64,000 nt of DNA from assembly GCA_963727765.1 (NCBI GenBank), contig CAVSGZ010000006.1, positions 1-64,000 on the forward strand, read 5' to 3'. A model generated the notes under the pieces. It was not told the origin of the DNA. It searched no databases and saw only the letters and a program-made list of their open reading frames with translations. Every line of letters starts with the position of its first letter. Position 1 is the stretch's first letter. Source of the DNA: FEN-299 sp963727765 (GTDB lineage: Bacteria > Acidobacteriota > Vicinamibacteria > Vicinamibacterales > Fen-181). This document shows positions 29,758-40,850 of the stretch, piece by piece. A program made the position numbers and the translations under genes.

Positions 29758-31248
29758 GCCAGGGGCGCCAACTCTCTCAGTCCGCGGCGGACGACCGAGA
29801 CGATCAACTCGATCTCCTCGCGCGTGATGTCGAAGGCGGGCGTGAAGCGCAGGCCGCACTCGCCGCCGTGGATCATCTCGATGCCGTGCGTGCGCAGATA
29901 GTGCTCGAAGCCGTCCTCGCCGAGCACCCGGTAGCGCGACGGGTTCAGCATCGCGCTCACCATCAGGCCGGTTCCGACCACCCGGTCGATCGCCCCGGGG
30001 AACTCGTCCGCCAGGTGCCCGAGCGCGCGCACGAAGTCGGCGCCGCGATCCCGGATGTTCGCGCGCAGCTCGTCGGTCATCGCGTCCACGACGGCGCACG
30101 CGGCTTCCATCGCGCGCGCGTTCCCGGTCATCGTGTTGCCGTAGAGCCCGGTGACGTACTTCGCGGCCGCCTCGTCGGTCAGCGCGATGACCGACAGCGG
30201 ATACTGGCCCGCGTTGAGCGCCTTCGAATACGTCTCCATGTCGGGCGGCGCGCACGACTCGAAGCCCGGGTAGTCGACGATCGACAGGCAGCCGTGCGCG
30301 CGGAAGGCCGCCTGCACCGAGTCCACGACGAGCAGCGACCCGGTTTGCACAGTGAGCGCGCGGGCGGCGTCGTAGAACTCGCGGCTGAGCGCCAGGCCTG
30401 GCACGCCCTCCCCCATCACCGGCTCGAGGAAGACCGACTCGATGAACACGCCCCGGCGGTCCGCCTGGTCGAAGGCCCGCTCGAGCGCCGGCACGTCGTT
30501 GATTGGGACGAAGATCCGTCGAATCGTTCCCGCAAAACGACGCCAGGTGCTTGTCGTACGCCGGCCGGCAGGAATGCGACAGGCGCGCGGGCCCCTCCGT
30601 GCGGCCGTGGAACCCCTCCATCACCGCCAGGCGCGTCACCGCCTTGCCGGCATGCCGCGCGCCGGGAACCGTCATCGTCCGGGCGTGGATGTCCGATACC
30701 CGACAGGTGAAGGTGACCGACTCCGACCCGCTGTTGAGGAACACGAACCGGCCGAACGGGCAGGCCCCCCGGCTCCGGCCAATCTCGCGCGTCAGCCGCT
30801 CGGTCAGCCCGAACTGGCTGAACGAGGGCGTCATGACGTTCGCCATCGGCAGCGGCTGGTTCATCGCCTCGAGCACGGCCGCGGGCGCGTGGCCCAGGCC
30901 GAGCATGCCGTAGCCTCCCGAGTCGTGAAGAACCGCGCCGTGCGTGGTGACGATCCACGGGCCGGCGGCGGCGATGGGCACGTACGGGTTGATGCTCGGC
31001 GCCGGGTAGAAGTTCAGGATGCGCGCCTGCAGTCGCCGACACAGGTCCCGCTCCGGCATCCCAATCAAATCGCCGTGGGACGCGGCCAGTTTCGAGCGCG
31101 CGTCGGCCGCCGCCGCGATGGCCCGCGGCAGTCTCGGGTCGCGCGCCGCGAACCTGAGCACCACGTCGTCGTCCAGGCCGCGCGTCCAGGCCGGACCGGC
31201 CGCGGACCGCATCGACCACAACTGCTCGAGACCGGGGGGCACCTTCAT
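29754..31248 (-). CDS. Class III PLP-dependent aminotransferase, frameshifted
   Basis: About 497 residues of the class III (omega-aminotransferase) fold. N-terminal motifs are HDSGGYGMLGLGHAP and FLNSGSESVTFTCRVSD. The C-terminal motifs, in another frame, are FLEPVMGEGVPG, LLVVDSVQAAFRAHG (acidic PLP-N1 ligand) and YSKALNAGQYPLSV (PLP lysine). The switch falls between 30503 and 30538 with one surplus base. The TTTT run on the coding strand (AAAA at 30534-30537) is one candidate and a CCC run (30507-30509) another. The span is 1495 bases (3n+1). GGAGG lies 7 bases before the ATG at 31248. The substrate cannot be told from sequence. Confidence 0.85.
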
Positions 31249-31287
31249 CGACGGACCTCCGCTCACACGTACGTTCGTGAAGGCATA

Positions 31288-31293
31288 ATTATA
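31288..31293 (-). promoter_or_regulatory. Candidate -10 element for the class III aminotransferase
   Basis: TATAAT on the minus strand lies about 40 bases upstream of the ATG at 31248, in an AT-rich island unlike its surroundings. The expected -35 position reads ATGCAT and is weak. A near-palindrome, TGCATGATTATGCA, covers 31302-31315 and could be an operator. Confidence 0.4.
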
Positions 31294-31331
31294 CGATAGC
31301 GTGCATGATTATGCATCCCGGCCACACGCTC

Positions 31332-31351
31332 GGCGGGGCTAACGCCCCGCC
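31332..31351. terminator. GC-rich hairpin between gpmI and the aminotransferase
   Basis: A 7-base stem GGCGGGG/CCCCGCC closes a six-base loop (CTAACG) and is followed by CTAC. It lies in the minus-strand intergenic gap. With no T-run it is a possible Rho-dependent or REP-type structure and not a classic intrinsic terminator. Confidence 0.5.
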
Positions 31352-31402
31352 CTACAGGAGGCCCCAACAGGGTTGCCGACGATCGACAGATAGCGCAGGC
31401 CT

Positions 31403-33037
<1,635 letters not shown>

Positions 33038-33142
33038 GGGCAGCGGGCTCCTTCCTGTGCGGGCCGCGGGACGTTTGCGCGGCCCACCAGTAACAGTAGC
33101 CCATTACCGCGCCGCGGAACAGACGCGCGGCCGGGCGGCGGT

Positions 33143-33475
33143 CTACGCCGCGTCGGACTTTGGCGTGTCGGACTTCGGCGCGTCGGCGGGTTTCTGGACC
33201 GGTGGGGCTCCAGAGTCGGCCGGCGCCACGCGTTCCACCTCGATCGTGCAGTTGGTCAGCAGCGCCGCCAGCGCGCCCACCGCCGCGAGGACCGGCGCCG
33301 CCACCGCGCCGACGACGCCCACGGTCAGCGGGAACTCGGCGACCGGCCGATCGGCGTCCCCCTGGCGGATCACGATCCGCCGGACGTTGCCCTCACGGAT
33401 GAGGCTCCTCACCTTCTCGAGCAGATCGCCGCCTTCCACCTTGATCGACTCCCACCACGTGCGCTCCTCGGGCAT
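33143..33475 (-). CDS. DUF4342 domain protein
   Basis: A 110-residue small protein. A helical N-terminal part (VEGGDLLEKVRSLIREGNVRRIVIRQGD) is followed by one hydrophobic segment (FPLTVGVVGAVAAPVLAAVGALAALLTNCTIEVER). This arrangement defines the DUF4342 family. The family's role is unknown; the long hydrophobic stretch suggests membrane attachment. The C-terminal tail is Pro/Ala/Ser-rich and repeats KSDTPKSDA. It stands between gpmI and the exported methyltransferase on the same strand. Confidence 0.88.
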   Translation of the reverse strand: MPEERTWWESIKVEGGDLLEKVRSLIREGNVRRIVIRQGDADRPVAEFPLTVGVVGAVAAPVLAAVGALAALLTNCTIEVERVAPADSGAPPVQKPADAPKSDTPKSDAA

Positions 33476-33525
33476 GATGGTCCCCCTCGATCACCTGAGA
33501 CGAGAGTCGCGGCGGCGAAGTTCAG

Positions 33526-34371
33526 CTACTTCGAGACCCGGGTCGCCGTCCACTTCACGCTGCTCGAGCCGGTCGTCGCCGTGCCGTCGATCGTCGTCCC
33601 GTTCACCGTGCCGGTGTAGGTCGTGGGGCCGGCGGTGAAGCTGAGCCGATCGCCGCGCAGCCGGCCGCCCGCGGTCTCCGTGTTGCCGCCGCGGATCTGC
33701 AGCGTCCCCGTCACCATCTGGAACGTCTGCTCCAGCGTCAGCTCGGCGCCGGGCCACGTCCAGCGGCCGCCGACCTCGGCCGGCACGATCCAGAAGTGAG
33801 CGGTGCACCACGAGACGCAGTCCCCCTCGATGCTCTGGGTATCGTCCGGCGTCCAGTCCTCCATCATGAACGTGTTCGACACGACGCGCGTGCCGGGCTT
33901 CAGCTCCAGGATCTTCGGCCGCAGCTTCAGGTTGATGTCGGGCAGCAGGAAGAGCGTGATCACGGTGGCCTTCGACAGGTCGGTCTCGAAGAGGTCGGCC
34001 TTCATGAACTCGGCACGGTCGCTCACGCCCGCCTTGGCTGCGTTCTGCTTCGACAGCTCCACCATGTCGGGGTTGTATTCGATGCCCAAGGCGCGCGCGC
34101 CGCGCTTGGCCGCGGTGATGACCGTGCGCCCGTCACCCGAACCGAGGTCCATTACGAAGTCCTGTGGCGTCACCTGCGCCATGTCGAGCATCTTGTTCAC
34201 CAGCTCCTGCGGCGTAGGCACCCAGACGACGTCCTTGCCCCGCTGCCCGACCTGCGGCTGGAACGGCGGCTGTCCTCCGATGCCCTGGGGCGACTGCGCG
34301 AGGACGGGAACGGCCACGACGAGCAGGCAGAGGACGAGCACCGAGCGACGCACGTGAGACAGAGCGCGCAT
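33526..34371 (-). CDS. Exported class I SAM-dependent methyltransferase-like protein
   Basis: A 281-residue protein with a clear signal peptide (RSVLVLCLLVVAVPVLAQ) and a Rossmann methyltransferase domain. Motif I is FVMDLGSGDGRTVITAAKRGARALGIEYN, and a later FLLPDINLKLRPKILELKPGTRVVSNTFMMEDW segment completes the domain. The last ~80 residues form a beta-rich domain (TLEQTFQMVTGTLQIRGGNTE). The motif VWVPTPQELVNKMLDMA before motif I is common to a group of secreted homologues. SAM is made in the cytosol, so a periplasmic methyltransferase is puzzling. It may be a binding protein of this fold or use exported cofactor. Confidence 0.82.
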   Translation of the reverse strand: MRALSHVRRSVLVLCLLVVAVPVLAQSPQGIGGQPPFQPQVGQRGKDVVWVPTPQELVNKMLDMAQVTPQDFVMDLGSGDGRTVITAAKRGARALGIEYNPDMVELSKQNAAKAGVSDRAEFMKADLFETDLSKATVITLFLLPDINLKLRPKILELKPGTRVVSNTFMMEDWTPDDTQSIEGDCVSWCTAHFWIVPAEVGGRWTWPGAELTLEQTFQMVTGTLQIRGGNTETAGGRLRGDRLSFTAGPTTYTGTVNGTTIDGTATTGSSSVKWTATRVSK

Positions 34372-34480
34372 GGCGGATCTCCTCGAACAAGTGTGGGATG
34401 GGACCCACGTCCCTTTACGCGGCGATTATACTGCCGACACGGCGTCAGCCTGCTGCCGCGCCGCTATCCGGAGTCATCAG

Positions 34481-36136
34481 ATGTCCATCCGTGTCGTCCG
34501 GCGGTCCGTCGTCCTCCTGCTCGTCGCCACGGCGTTCCTCACCGCGCACGCCCTGCCTGTCCGTGCCGATTCGTATCCCCGTCAACCGGGCATCGATGTC
34601 CTGGGCTACGTGTTCCGCCTCGAGTTGAAGGACGGCACCTCGGTGATTTCAGGCGAGGCCGACATCGAGATCGCCGTCAAGGCCGAGGGCGTCCGAGAGG
34701 TGTGGCTGGACCTGGTCGGCCCGTCGCCCGACGGCCAGACCGGCATGAAGGTCGAGCAGGTCACGAGCGATGGCCAGCCACTCGCCTACGCGCACGAGAA
34801 GAACCGGCTTCGAATCGATCTCGGTGCGCCCGCGCGGGTGGGCGACCACCGCCGACTCACCGTCCGCTACGCCGGCACGCCGGCCGACGGCCTCATCGTC
34901 GGGCGCAACCGCGACGGCGACCCGGTCTTCTTCGGCGACAACTTCCCGGACCGCGCGCGGCACTGGCTGCCGACCGTCGACCACCCGTACGACAAGGCAG
35001 CGTGCGAGTTCGTCGTCACCGCGCCCGAGGCCTACCAGGTCGTCGCGCCGGGTGCGCTCGTCGAGACGAGCAGCCTCTCAGGCGGCCGCCGGCTGACGCG
35101 CTACCGCGAGGCCGTGCCGATCACGACCTACACCATGGTCATCGGCGTCGCGCGCTTCGCCGTCGAGACCATCGGCGAAGTCGGCGGCGCGCCGGTGCAG
35201 AGCTGGATCTACGCGACCGAACGCGATCCCGGCTTCTCCGACTTCCGTCTCGCCCTGGGACCGATGCGGCTTTACTCGCAGCAGATCGGCCCCTACCCGT
35301 ACGAGAAGCTCGCCAACGTGCAGTCGAAGACGCGCTACGGCGGCATGGAGAACTCGAGCGCGATCTTCTACGCCGAGCGAGCCGTAACCGGCCAGGGACG
35401 CAACGGCGATCTGTTCGCGCACGAGATCGCGCACCAGTGGTTCGGCGATTCGGTCACCGAGGCGGACTGGGACGACACCTGGCTCAGCGAAGGGTTCGCG
35501 ACCTACCTGACGCATCTCTATGATGAACGCACGGCCGGCCGCGATGCGCTGGCGCAGGGCATGCGACGCGACCGCGACCAGGTGATCGCGTACTTCCGAA
35601 GGAACCCGGCAGGAGCCGTGGTCACGCCGGCAAGCCCGTCGCTCGACAACATCCTCTCCACCAACAGCTACCAGAAGGGCGCGTGGGTGCTGCACATGCT
35701 GCGGCACCAGGTCGGCGACGGAACGTTCTGGAAAGGGCTCGAGGCCTACTACGCGAAGTTCAGGAACGGAAACGCGCGGACCGTCGACTTCCGCCGCGTG
35801 ATGGAAGAGATCTCGGGCCAGAAGCTCGAGCCGTTCTTCAGGGAGTGGATCTACGCCCCCGGCCAGCCGCTCATCCAGGGCCGCTGGTCCTACGCCAACG
35901 GCGTGCTGACCTTGCGCCTCGAACAGGCGCAGACTTCGGCGACCGTGTTCGACACGCCGCTCGACATTGGAATCGTGACCGACCGCTCGTCGGCCGCCCG
36001 CGTGGAGACCGTGCGGCTCACCCAGCGCGCGCAGACGTTCACCTTCCGCCTCGACAAGGAGCCGCTCGACATCGTCTTCGACCCGGACACCTGGCTGCTG
36101 GCCCAGTTCGGCCGGTTCGAGCGCGAGGGACAGTGA
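34481..36136 (+). CDS. Exported M1 family metallopeptidase
   Basis: A 551-residue zinc aminopeptidase of the M1 (aminopeptidase N/LTA4 hydrolase) family with a signal peptide (RSVVLLLVATAFLTAHALPVRA). The substrate motif YGGMENSSAIFY (GxMEN) is near residue 288. Zinc ligands lie in LFAHEIAHQWFGDSVTEADWDDTWLSEGFATY (HExxH plus the downstream Glu). The ATG at 34481 is chosen because CGGAG lies 9 bases upstream and the signal peptide follows. It probably trims peptides in the periplasm. It is divergent from the exported methyltransferase gene and convergent with the GT39-like gene. Confidence 0.92.
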   Translation: MSIRVVRRSVVLLLVATAFLTAHALPVRADSYPRQPGIDVLGYVFRLELKDGTSVISGEADIEIAVKAEGVREVWLDLVGPSPDGQTGMKVEQVTSDGQPLAYAHEKNRLRIDLGAPARVGDHRRLTVRYAGTPADGLIVGRNRDGDPVFFGDNFPDRARHWLPTVDHPYDKAACEFVVTAPEAYQVVAPGALVETSSLSGGRRLTRYREAVPITTYTMVIGVARFAVETIGEVGGAPVQSWIYATERDPGFSDFRLALGPMRLYSQQIGPYPYEKLANVQSKTRYGGMENSSAIFYAERAVTGQGRNGDLFAHEIAHQWFGDSVTEADWDDTWLSEGFATYLTHLYDERTAGRDALAQGMRRDRDQVIAYFRRNPAGAVVTPASPSLDNILSTNSYQKGAWVLHMLRHQVGDGTFWKGLEAYYAKFRNGNARTVDFRRVMEEISGQKLEPFFREWIYAPGQPLIQGRWSYANGVLTLRLEQAQTSATVFDTPLDIGIVTDRSSAARVETVRLTQRAQTFTFRLDKEPLDIVFDPDTWLLAQFGRFEREGQ

Positions 36137-36178
36137 GCCGGGCCGCGCGTCCCGGTCCGCCGCCGTCCGTCGCGTGGA

Positions 36179-37729
36179 CTACCGTGCCTTCCTCGTGTAC
36201 ACGCAAAATCCGTCCGCCCGGACGCACGGGCCGTAGCCCTGCTCGACGAAGGCGCGAAGCGGCGGATAGTGATCGAGGGTGAAGGCTGAACTGTCGGGCG
36301 TGTCGTCGACGATCAGCTTCGGCCGGGCGGCGTTGAGGTCTGACATCAGGACCGGCCACAGTTCCTTCACCGACGCCTCCCATGCCGACGCCGCCGTCTC
36401 GCCGGGCTCGCGGTGGCGGGTGCCGTACATCCGCCCCACGAGGAAATCGTTCGAGATGAACCGCGTTGCATAGGTCCGGTCCACCGCCAGCAGCAGGTGC
36501 GTCTTCGTCGTCCACACGAAGATCCGGTCATCGCGCGTCGTCTCGGCGCGGACGATCCGCGCGAGGTCCGGGTACTGCGGCTCGGGCGACCGTGTGACGT
36601 AGTACGCCAGGTTGATCACCCAGAAGACCGCGACCTGGACGGCCAGGAAGGCGACCGCGCGGCGCTCGTAGCCGCGGAGAAGGCGTCCGAGCCGCCCCGG
36701 CGGCGGCGCGGCCTCCGGTGCCCTCGAGAGCCGGGCCGCCGCGAGCAACGCCAGCGGCGGGATCGACGCGATGAGATAGTGCCCGTAGAAGCGGCTGCCG
36801 AGGCCGAAGGTGAGCAGCGAGAAGCCGAGATACAAGAGAAGGAAGACGTTCTGCCTCGAGAACAGCCGGCGGCGAACGATACCTGCGACCCCGAGTCCCG
36901 CCAGCAGCAGCAACTGGAAGAGCGTGGCCACGCCGGTCAGCATTCGCAGGCTGGCCGCGGGCCAGTAGATTTCCGCGCCTCGCATGTAGAAGACGACGTA
37001 CCTCACGTGGAGCAGCAGGTCGTCGAGGTGGCCGGTGGCGACGAAGTAGGCGACGAGCGCGGCGATGGGAACCAGAAATCCCGCGCCGACCGCCGCGGCC
37101 CGCGGCACGACCTTCGGGAGTTGGCGCCGGCGCAGAGCGAGCAGCAGGCCGTACGCGACAAGCGCCGCGGCGGCGTGATAGCGGTAGAGGAACGCGACGC
37201 CGAGGCTGATGCCGGCCAGCACGAGCCGCCCCGGCCGATACGCGAAGTCGTCGCCGACGAGCCCCCAGACGCCGAGCAGGATGAACAGGTTCGCCGGAAT
37301 CTCCGTGCTGGACGACAGGAAGTCACCGCCCCACCCGCCGAAGCTCGCGAGGACGAACAGCAGGACGACCAGATCCGCGTTCGGCGAGTTTGGGACGAGA
37401 GCCGCATGAATGCGCCGGAGGATCAGCGCTGAGGCGATGAGGACGGCGATGGTCACGACCTTGACGGCGGCGAGACTCGTCGAGCCGACCAGCCAGAAGA
37501 TGAGCGCGTACTGCAGCACGATCAGCGGCGGCTTGGTGTCGAGCGTGTCGTGGTAGAGCACGCCCCCGCGCAGCAGCTTGTCGGCCGGCTGCGCGTAGGC
37601 GTCCATGTCGGTGAGGAAGCCCGTGCAGAAGGCGGGCACGCTCAGGACGCAAATCAAGGCGAGCGCCGCCAGGAGGCGGCGGTTTACGCGAGATCCCGGG
37701 CGGAGCGCCGCGAGGTTGGCGGGCGTCAC
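36179..37729 (-). CDS. Glycosyltransferase family 39-like membrane protein
   Basis: A 516-residue polytopic membrane protein with about ten helices, of the PMT/ArnT-like group. Early in the protein, GFLTDMDAYAQPADKLLRGGVLYHDTLDTKPPLIVLQYAL carries the acidic first-loop motif and the DTKPP motif typical of dolichyl- or polyprenyl-phosphate-sugar-dependent transferases. A soluble C-terminal domain follows (PQYPDLARIVRAETTRDDRIFVW). The start is taken as GTG at 37729, which overlaps the VanZ-like stop by GTGA. The acceptor is unknown; envelope glycolipid or glycoprotein is likely. Confidence 0.82.
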   Translation of the reverse strand: MTPANLAALRPGSRVNRRLLAALALICVLSVPAFCTGFLTDMDAYAQPADKLLRGGVLYHDTLDTKPPLIVLQYALIFWLVGSTSLAAVKVVTIAVLIASALILRRIHAALVPNSPNADLVVLLFVLASFGGWGGDFLSSSTEIPANLFILLGVWGLVGDDFAYRPGRLVLAGISLGVAFLYRYHAAAALVAYGLLLALRRRQLPKVVPRAAAVGAGFLVPIAALVAYFVATGHLDDLLLHVRYVVFYMRGAEIYWPAASLRMLTGVATLFQLLLLAGLGVAGIVRRRLFSRQNVFLLLYLGFSLLTFGLGSRFYGHYLIASIPPLALLAAARLSRAPEAAPPPGRLGRLLRGYERRAVAFLAVQVAVFWVINLAYYVTRSPEPQYPDLARIVRAETTRDDRIFVWTTKTHLLLAVDRTYATRFISNDFLVGRMYGTRHREPGETAASAWEASVKELWPVLMSDLNAARPKLIVDDTPDSSAFTLDHYPPLRAFVEQGYGPCVRADGFCVYTRKAR

Positions 37730-38241
37730 TTCGCCTCCGCGGTCCGCCGGAGGTTCCAGATGATCGCGAGGCCGACTGCGGCACCGCAGGCATCCAGCAG
37801 GACGTCCCACGCCGAAGCCGTCCGGGACGGCACGAACATCTGGTGGAGTTCGTCGGAGGCCGCATAGATCGCGGCGAGCGTCAGGGCGAGAGAGGCGTCT
37901 GTCCAACTCCACGGGCGAGCGTCGCCTCTCATCGGCTTGCGCAGGGCGCGCCAGCACAGCGCGGCCAGGATCGCGTATTCAGTGAGGTGGCCGCCTTTGC
38001 GAATCACCGCCATGATCGTCCCGAGGGTCGCTTCGGGCATCTTCGGCAGCACCCAGCGGATCAACGGCTCCAGAAACAACGAGGTGTTGCTCGACGAAAG
38101 AACATCTCCCGACCCGACGAAGATGGCCGCGGCCCAGGCCAGGACTGGCAGCCAGTAGCGGCCGACGCGCGCGGCGCGGGAGCGGACGCTGGCCCAGGTG
38201 GCTGGAGCAACGCCCGAATCGTGGGAGGCACGTGGCGGCAT
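37726..38241 (-). CDS. VanZ-like family membrane protein
   Basis: A 171-residue protein with about four hydrophobic helices. VanZ-family marks are KGGHLTEYAILAALCWRAL (K--H--EY) and SDELHQMFVPSRTASAWDVLLDACGAAVG (DE-HQ-FVP-R----D---D). VanZ proteins contribute to low-level teicoplanin resistance in enterococci, but most family members have no known role. The downstream GT39-like gene overlaps by 4 bases, so the pair is coupled and probably serves envelope biogenesis. Confidence 0.88.
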   Translation of the reverse strand: MPPRASHDSGVAPATWASVRSRAARVGRYWLPVLAWAAAIFVGSGDVLSSSNTSLFLEPLIRWVLPKMPEATLGTIMAVIRKGGHLTEYAILAALCWRALRKPMRGDARPWSWTDASLALTLAAIYAASDELHQMFVPSRTASAWDVLLDACGAAVGLAIIWNLRRTAEAK

Positions 38242-38318
38242 GGGCGGGAGGCGGTCTCCCGATCAGTCTGTAGCATTCCTCGCGAAACGACAAGAACGGG
38301 GGCAGGATGGCCGTGTCA

Positions 38319-38346
38319 TTGCATTCCCCCGGCAGAGCGCTATACT
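38319..38346 (+). promoter_or_regulatory. Candidate sigma-70 promoter of the caspase/CHAT operon
   Basis: TTGCAT (38319-38324) and TATACT (38341-38346) are 16 bases apart. The predicted transcript would begin near 38353, giving a leader of about 20 bases before the ATG at 38374. It is the only good promoter seen upstream of the five-gene set. Confidence 0.5.
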
Positions 38347-38373
38347 GCGGACAATTGGGGGTTCGACGCGCAT

Positions 38374-40779
38374 ATGAAGGCGTTCTGCGTCGCTCTGTCC
38401 TGTTCACTGTGCATCCTCTGCGGGGTGCAGGCGACCGCGCAGGCTCGCCGCGCGCTGCTCATCGGCATCAATACCTATCAGCCCGCCGGTACCCAGGCCC
38501 AACATCCTCCCGGCTGCACCTACGGCCGCTGTGAGCTCGGGGCCTTCGAGAACCTCGACGGCGCCGTCAACGACGCGCTCGCGATGGCCGACGAACTCAC
38601 CAGTCCCAAGTTCGCCTTCCAGGCGGACCATGTGGTGCTGCTGACCAACCCTGTTCCGAAAAGCCCAAGACCCGGAGTGGTCGTTCTCCCGCCCGAGCAG
38701 ACGACCCACGACGCCATCCTCGCCGCCATGCAGAAGTACCTCGTCGACGTGCCGCAGCGTGGCGACACGGTGGTCTTCTACGACGCCAGCCACGGCTCCC
38801 TGCGCGTCAACAGCAAGGGCCGCAAACTTACCGTGCTCGTGAACGGTGAGTACGTGCACGCCGACAGCACGCTGGTGCCGGCCGACGCGTACCAAGGCGG
38901 CTTCGACGTCCGCGACCGGGAGATGACGCGCATCTTCAACGCCGCCCTGGACAAGGGGATCCATCTCACGGTGATCTTCGACAGCTGCCACAGCGGCGGC
39001 GTCAGCCGCGGCCTCGGCGCGAAGTACCGCGAGCGGAGCCTGGCCTTCGACCCGCGAGACATCGCTGAGGGTCCCGACCTGCTCCCGAGCGGGCAACCGC
39101 GGCCCGCTCCCACCGAGCGGGAAGACAATCCTGCCCTGGTCTTCTCGGCTGCGCAGCAGGATCAGACGGCCAAGGAGATGCCGCTGTCGACGACGGCGAC
39201 CGAGCCGCATGGGGCGTTCACCGCCGCGCTGGTCGAAGCCCTCGGGGCCTTGCCGGCGGACGCTCCCGCCGCTCTCGTCTATCAACGGGTGAAGGCCGTG
39301 CTCGAGGGTGGAGACGTCCCCGATCAGGAACCCGACCTGGACGCCACGCCGGCGCGGCGCCAGCAGCCGCTCTTCGGGGGGACGGCCAGGGACTCCGGCA
39401 AGGTCGTCAGCGCGGCGCTCAGAACAGACGATGACGGCGGCGTCCGGCTCGACATCGGCCGCGTCTCAGGCATCGGGGTCGGGAGCGAATTCACTTCGAC
39501 GCTCCCCGACAGCAAGGGCCAGACGACCCGACTGCGGGTGACCAGCCTGGAGGGCATCTCCCGCTCCACGGCCGAGGTCCTGAGCCCTTCGGGAGCCAGG
39601 GTCTCGCCCGGCGAGATCTTCGAGTTGACCAAATGGAGCCCGGCAGAATCGGCGCCGCTGCGTGTCTGGCACTGGCCCGCCAACCTCTCCCAGGAAGAGA
39701 TCCTCGCCGCAGTCGTCCAGATCAGAGCCGCCGGAGTCGCGTCCGTGTCAGATCCGGCCGAGGAGTCGTGGACCCACGTCCTCAGCTGGGACGGCACAAG
39801 CTGGACGCTGCAACAGAGCGGCACGCCTTCCCCCATCGGCCTGGGCGCGCGACTGACGGCCAGTGCGCTGAAGCAGCATCTTCCCGCGGGGGCGAAACTG
39901 TGGGTCAACCTGCCGCCGCCTCGGGAGTTGGCGACGACACTTGTGCCCAGTGACGGGAGCAGCGCCGTTCTGCCCGCAGCCGGGCTGACCGACGCCCATT
40001 ACGCGCTGACCGGCGTGCTGACCGAGAACGGCCCGGCCTACGCGTGGTTCAACAAGAGCGCGCTCGCGGCCGGTCCGCCGGCATCTGGCCGCGCCGGCCA
40101 CAGCCCTGGCTGTTCCCCGACATCCTCGTACCCGGTGCGCAGCGAATGGGTGGCGGTTGGCAACCCGGGCATCCCCGGGGAGGGCGGCGCCGCGCTGAGC
40201 AATCTCGCATCGCGGCTGGCGAAGGTCCATGGCTGGCTGGATCTGGCAGACAGCCCCGCCGGGGCATCCACCTCTGACTACTATTCCCTCGCCCTGGTCC
40301 CGGCATCAGGCGGTGCTCCGCTTGCCGCCGACGCGACGGTGCGCCAAAGTGACCTACTGAAAATGGCCTTGTGGTCGAGCGACCGGGTTGTAGAGAGACG
40401 CTGGGTGTACGTCCTGGACATCGATTGTCATGGAAAGGGTACACTTTTGTACCCGGGCAACTACGCCGAGAACCAGTTTCCCAATGCCGCCGATAACGGG
40501 CGCCAGTTCCTCCTGCCGGGCGCGCCGGCCCTGCGGATCGGCCCACCCTACGGCATCGACACCCTGATTCTTCTCAGCACGGCGCAACCGCTGCCCGATC
40601 CCTACGTGCTCAACTTCGAAGGCGTCGCCTCGCGGGGTGCGGCGGGGGCGGGATCGCCCCTGGAACGGTTGTTGAATCAGACCAGTGGCGGGACCCGCGG
40701 ATTCTCAGGCGAGGTCCCGACCAACTGGGGGATCGGGCTGATAACGATTCGCAGTATTCCGGGGGACAAGACGAAGTGA
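38374..40779 (+). CDS. Exported caspase-family (peptidase C14) protein
   Basis: An 801-residue protein with a signal peptide (VALSCSLCILCGVQATAQ). The caspase-like p20 domain begins RRALLIGINTYQPAG. The catalytic dyad is visible as His140 in TVVFYDASHGS and Cys205 in LTVIFDSCHSGG, at usual clan CD spacing. The family's common SGHG is replaced by ASHG. An NPALVFSAAQQDQTAKE to GAFTAALVEAL stretch completes the fold. The C-terminal ~500 residues are beta-rich and unassigned (RLDIGRVSGIGVGSEF and two repeats around VWHWPANLSQEE and WVAVGNPGIP). The protein is predicted to act outside the cytosol. It is the first of five co-directional genes. Confidence 0.9.
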   Translation: MKAFCVALSCSLCILCGVQATAQARRALLIGINTYQPAGTQAQHPPGCTYGRCELGAFENLDGAVNDALAMADELTSPKFAFQADHVVLLTNPVPKSPRPGVVVLPPEQTTHDAILAAMQKYLVDVPQRGDTVVFYDASHGSLRVNSKGRKLTVLVNGEYVHADSTLVPADAYQGGFDVRDREMTRIFNAALDKGIHLTVIFDSCHSGGVSRGLGAKYRERSLAFDPRDIAEGPDLLPSGQPRPAPTEREDNPALVFSAAQQDQTAKEMPLSTTATEPHGAFTAALVEALGALPADAPAALVYQRVKAVLEGGDVPDQEPDLDATPARRQQPLFGGTARDSGKVVSAALRTDDDGGVRLDIGRVSGIGVGSEFTSTLPDSKGQTTRLRVTSLEGISRSTAEVLSPSGARVSPGEIFELTKWSPAESAPLRVWHWPANLSQEEILAAVVQIRAAGVASVSDPAEESWTHVLSWDGTSWTLQQSGTPSPIGLGARLTASALKQHLPAGAKLWVNLPPPRELATTLVPSDGSSAVLPAAGLTDAHYALTGVLTENGPAYAWFNKSALAAGPPASGRAGHSPGCSPTSSYPVRSEWVAVGNPGIPGEGGAALSNLASRLAKVHGWLDLADSPAGASTSDYYSLALVPASGGAPLAADATVRQSDLLKMALWSSDRVVERRWVYVLDIDCHGKGTLLYPGNYAENQFPNAADNGRQFLLPGAPALRIGPPYGIDTLILLSTAQPLPDPYVLNFEGVASRGAAGAGSPLERLLNQTSGGTRGFSGEVPTNWGIGLITIRSIPGDKTK

Positions 40780-40850
40780 CTCTCGCCGACTGGCAGGAGC
40801 GCTGTTCGCCTCGTCACACGAGTTCCAGCGTCCTCTGAAGGAGAAGACCG

